Shown here: positions 63,289-64,000 of the stretch, one piece after another
Position numbering within the stretch: position 1 is the first letter of the stretch
How the letters are laid out: each line of letters begins with the position of its first letter
From: G963665925 sp963665925
GTDB lineage: Bacteria; Bacillota; Clostridia; Peptostreptococcales; Acidaminobacteraceae
Assembly: GCA_963665925.1 (NCBI GenBank)
Contig: OY762511.1
Coordinates: forward strand, 2,108,001-2,172,000
Direction: 5' to 3'
Length of the DNA stretch: 64,000 nt
Notes under the pieces: model-generated
What the model was told of the DNA's origin: nothing
Database searches by the model: none
Seen by the model: the letters and a program-made list of their open reading frames with translations, nothing else
Translations under genes and position numbers: made by a program

Positions 63289-63596
63289 GACTAGCGACAT
63301 GAGCAATCGCAGATTGCTCAGTTCGGTTCAATGATTCATTAAAGAAAATAGAAAGAATTGACTAGCGACATGAGCAATCGCAGATTGCTCAGTTCGGTTC
63401 AATGATTCATTAAAGAAAATAGAAAGAATTGACTAGCGACATGAGCAATCGCAGATTGCTCAGTTCGGTTCAATGATTCATTAAAGAAAATAGAAAGAAT
63501 TGACTAGCGACATGAGCAATCGCAGATTGCTCAGTTCGGTTCAATGATTCATTAATGAAAATAGAAAGAACTGACTAGCGACATGAGCAATCGCAG
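63289..63596. repeat. 71-bp direct tandem repeat, four copies plus a part
   Basis: Units start at 63289, 63360, 63431, 63502 and 63573; the last breaks off after 24 bases at the end of the HD-domain gene. Units one to three are the same base for base as far as I can read; unit four has small changes near its end. Each contains a perfect 9-bp hairpin TGAGCAATC-GCA-GATTGCTCA. Seventy-one is not a multiple of three, so it is not a protein repeat, and no unique spacers lie between the units, so it is not a CRISPR array. Confidence 0.95.
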
Positions 63597-63598
63597 CT

Positions 63599-64000
63599 CT
63601 AGCCAAACACAAGCTTCAAGTAATGACAGTACTCCTCATAAATCGCCAGTCCTGTCAGTTCCCGCAGGGCGCGGCACATCTCGGTGCTGTACCACATCTG
63701 TTCCTCGTAGCCTGCATTGAATTTATCCCAAAGGGCATCACCCATGGTCTCAAGATTCCTGTAAATACTCCTGATGTTGCTGAGCTTGTCGGCAAGAATG
63801 ATGAGCTTGGTATCATAATCGGCCTTGTTCTCGACATAGTCCAGCATGTATTCCTTTCGCGTTCTCCATGACAGGCTCTTGTCAGGCTCTGAGCAGCCCT
63901 TCACCAGTCTGGAAACATGCCTTCCGAACTGCATCTCAATATCCTCGAGGGTTACATCCGTATCCTCCACAGTATCGTGAAGAATCCCTGCGATAACAAT
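63599..64000 (-). CDS. HD-domain protein, stand-alone (p)ppGpp hydrolase-like, 5' end missing
   Basis: The C-terminal 133 codons of a minus-strand gene that continues beyond base 64000. The first visible residues IVIAGILHDTVEDTDVTLED hold the HD and ED pairs of the RelA/SpoT-type hydrolase domain (MESH1-like), and LIILADKLSNIRSIY the second metal motif. Such proteins hydrolyse (p)ppGpp or a related nucleotide. There is no synthetase domain before the stop. The TAG stop is directly next to the tandem repeat. The full length and N-terminus are out of sight. Confidence 0.78.
   Translation of the reverse strand: MVIAGILHDTVEDTDVTLEDIEMQFGRHVSRLVKGCSEPDKSLSWRTRKEYMLDYVENKADYDTKLIILADKLSNIRSIYRNLETMGDALWDKFNAGYEEQMWYSTEMCRALRELTGLAIYEEYCHYLKLVFG

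Noticed and set aside
63289..63596. Repeat cluster that might be taken for a CRISPR array
   Set aside because: The units are contiguous 71-bp direct copies with no variable spacers, and no cas gene is present.

Overview
The window reads as a chromosomal segment of a mid-GC, motile, Gram-positive anaerobe of the class Clostridia. The reasons are AddAB instead of RecBCD, a tryptophan T-box riboswitch, strong AGGAGG-type ribosome sites, a TIGR01906/DUF1461 membrane protein, a BglG-type MtlR regulator, and a rich set of Cache-domain chemoreceptors and c-di-GMP enzymes. The genus cannot be fixed from the sequence; a Fusibacter- or Acidaminobacter-like clostridium is only a guess. Fifty protein genes are supported, including one cut by each window edge. 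No rRNA, tRNA, insertion sequence or CRISPR array was seen.

Layout. 1-4.5 kb: end of a GntP permease, a chemoreceptor, and an Lrp/LysE regulator-exporter pair. 4.5-6.3 kb: a solitary trpB behind a Trp-specific T-box. 6.3-12.3 kb: a MerR regulator facing a B3/4-domain gene across a MerR-type 19-bp-spacer promoter, then small redox and housekeeping genes (CGGC protein, ArsC, GNAT, Fur-box flavodoxin, ROK kinase, a membrane protein). 12.5-24.3 kb: an aconitase-like hydratase, an HD-GYP sensor, a patatin, a second chemoreceptor, a formimidoylglutamase, and MarR and DUF134 regulators. 24.4-28.1 kb: a divergent Ppx-like protein overlapping polyphosphate kinase. 28.3-34.3 kb: an ExbB/ZorA-like plus MotB/ZorB-like proton-motor pair, a large palindromic structure, a diguanylate cyclase, a Lit-type membrane protein, and a membrane-LuxR/mini-MotA pair. 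34.6-50.7 kb: DNA repair (addB-addA, a lipoprotein, sbcD-sbcC) running into cysQ, a corrinoid adenosyltransferase and a MalY-type aminotransferase. 50.8-52.8 kb: pseudouridine catabolism (psuK-psuG). 53.2-62.9 kb: a polyol PTS locus of seven genes (IICB, MtlR, IICBA, 1-phosphofructokinase, SorE-like dehydrogenase, HPr, Enzyme I). 62.9-64 kb: strong hairpins, a 71-bp tandem repeat, and the end of an HD-domain gene.

How the parts fit. The PTS locus can carry a polyol from outside the cell to fructose 1,6-bisphosphate with its own phosphoryl donors. It has no mtlD; a SorE-type dehydrogenase and a fructose-1-phosphate kinase stand in its place, which suggests a mannitol-1-P to fructose-1-P route. 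Candidate MtlR boxes lie at nearly the same distance from both of its promoters. The other items of most interest are two motor-like membrane modules without flagellar or defence partners, the Ppx-like protein with altered phosphate-binding loops, and the structured non-coding elements near 30.3 kb and 63.2 kb.
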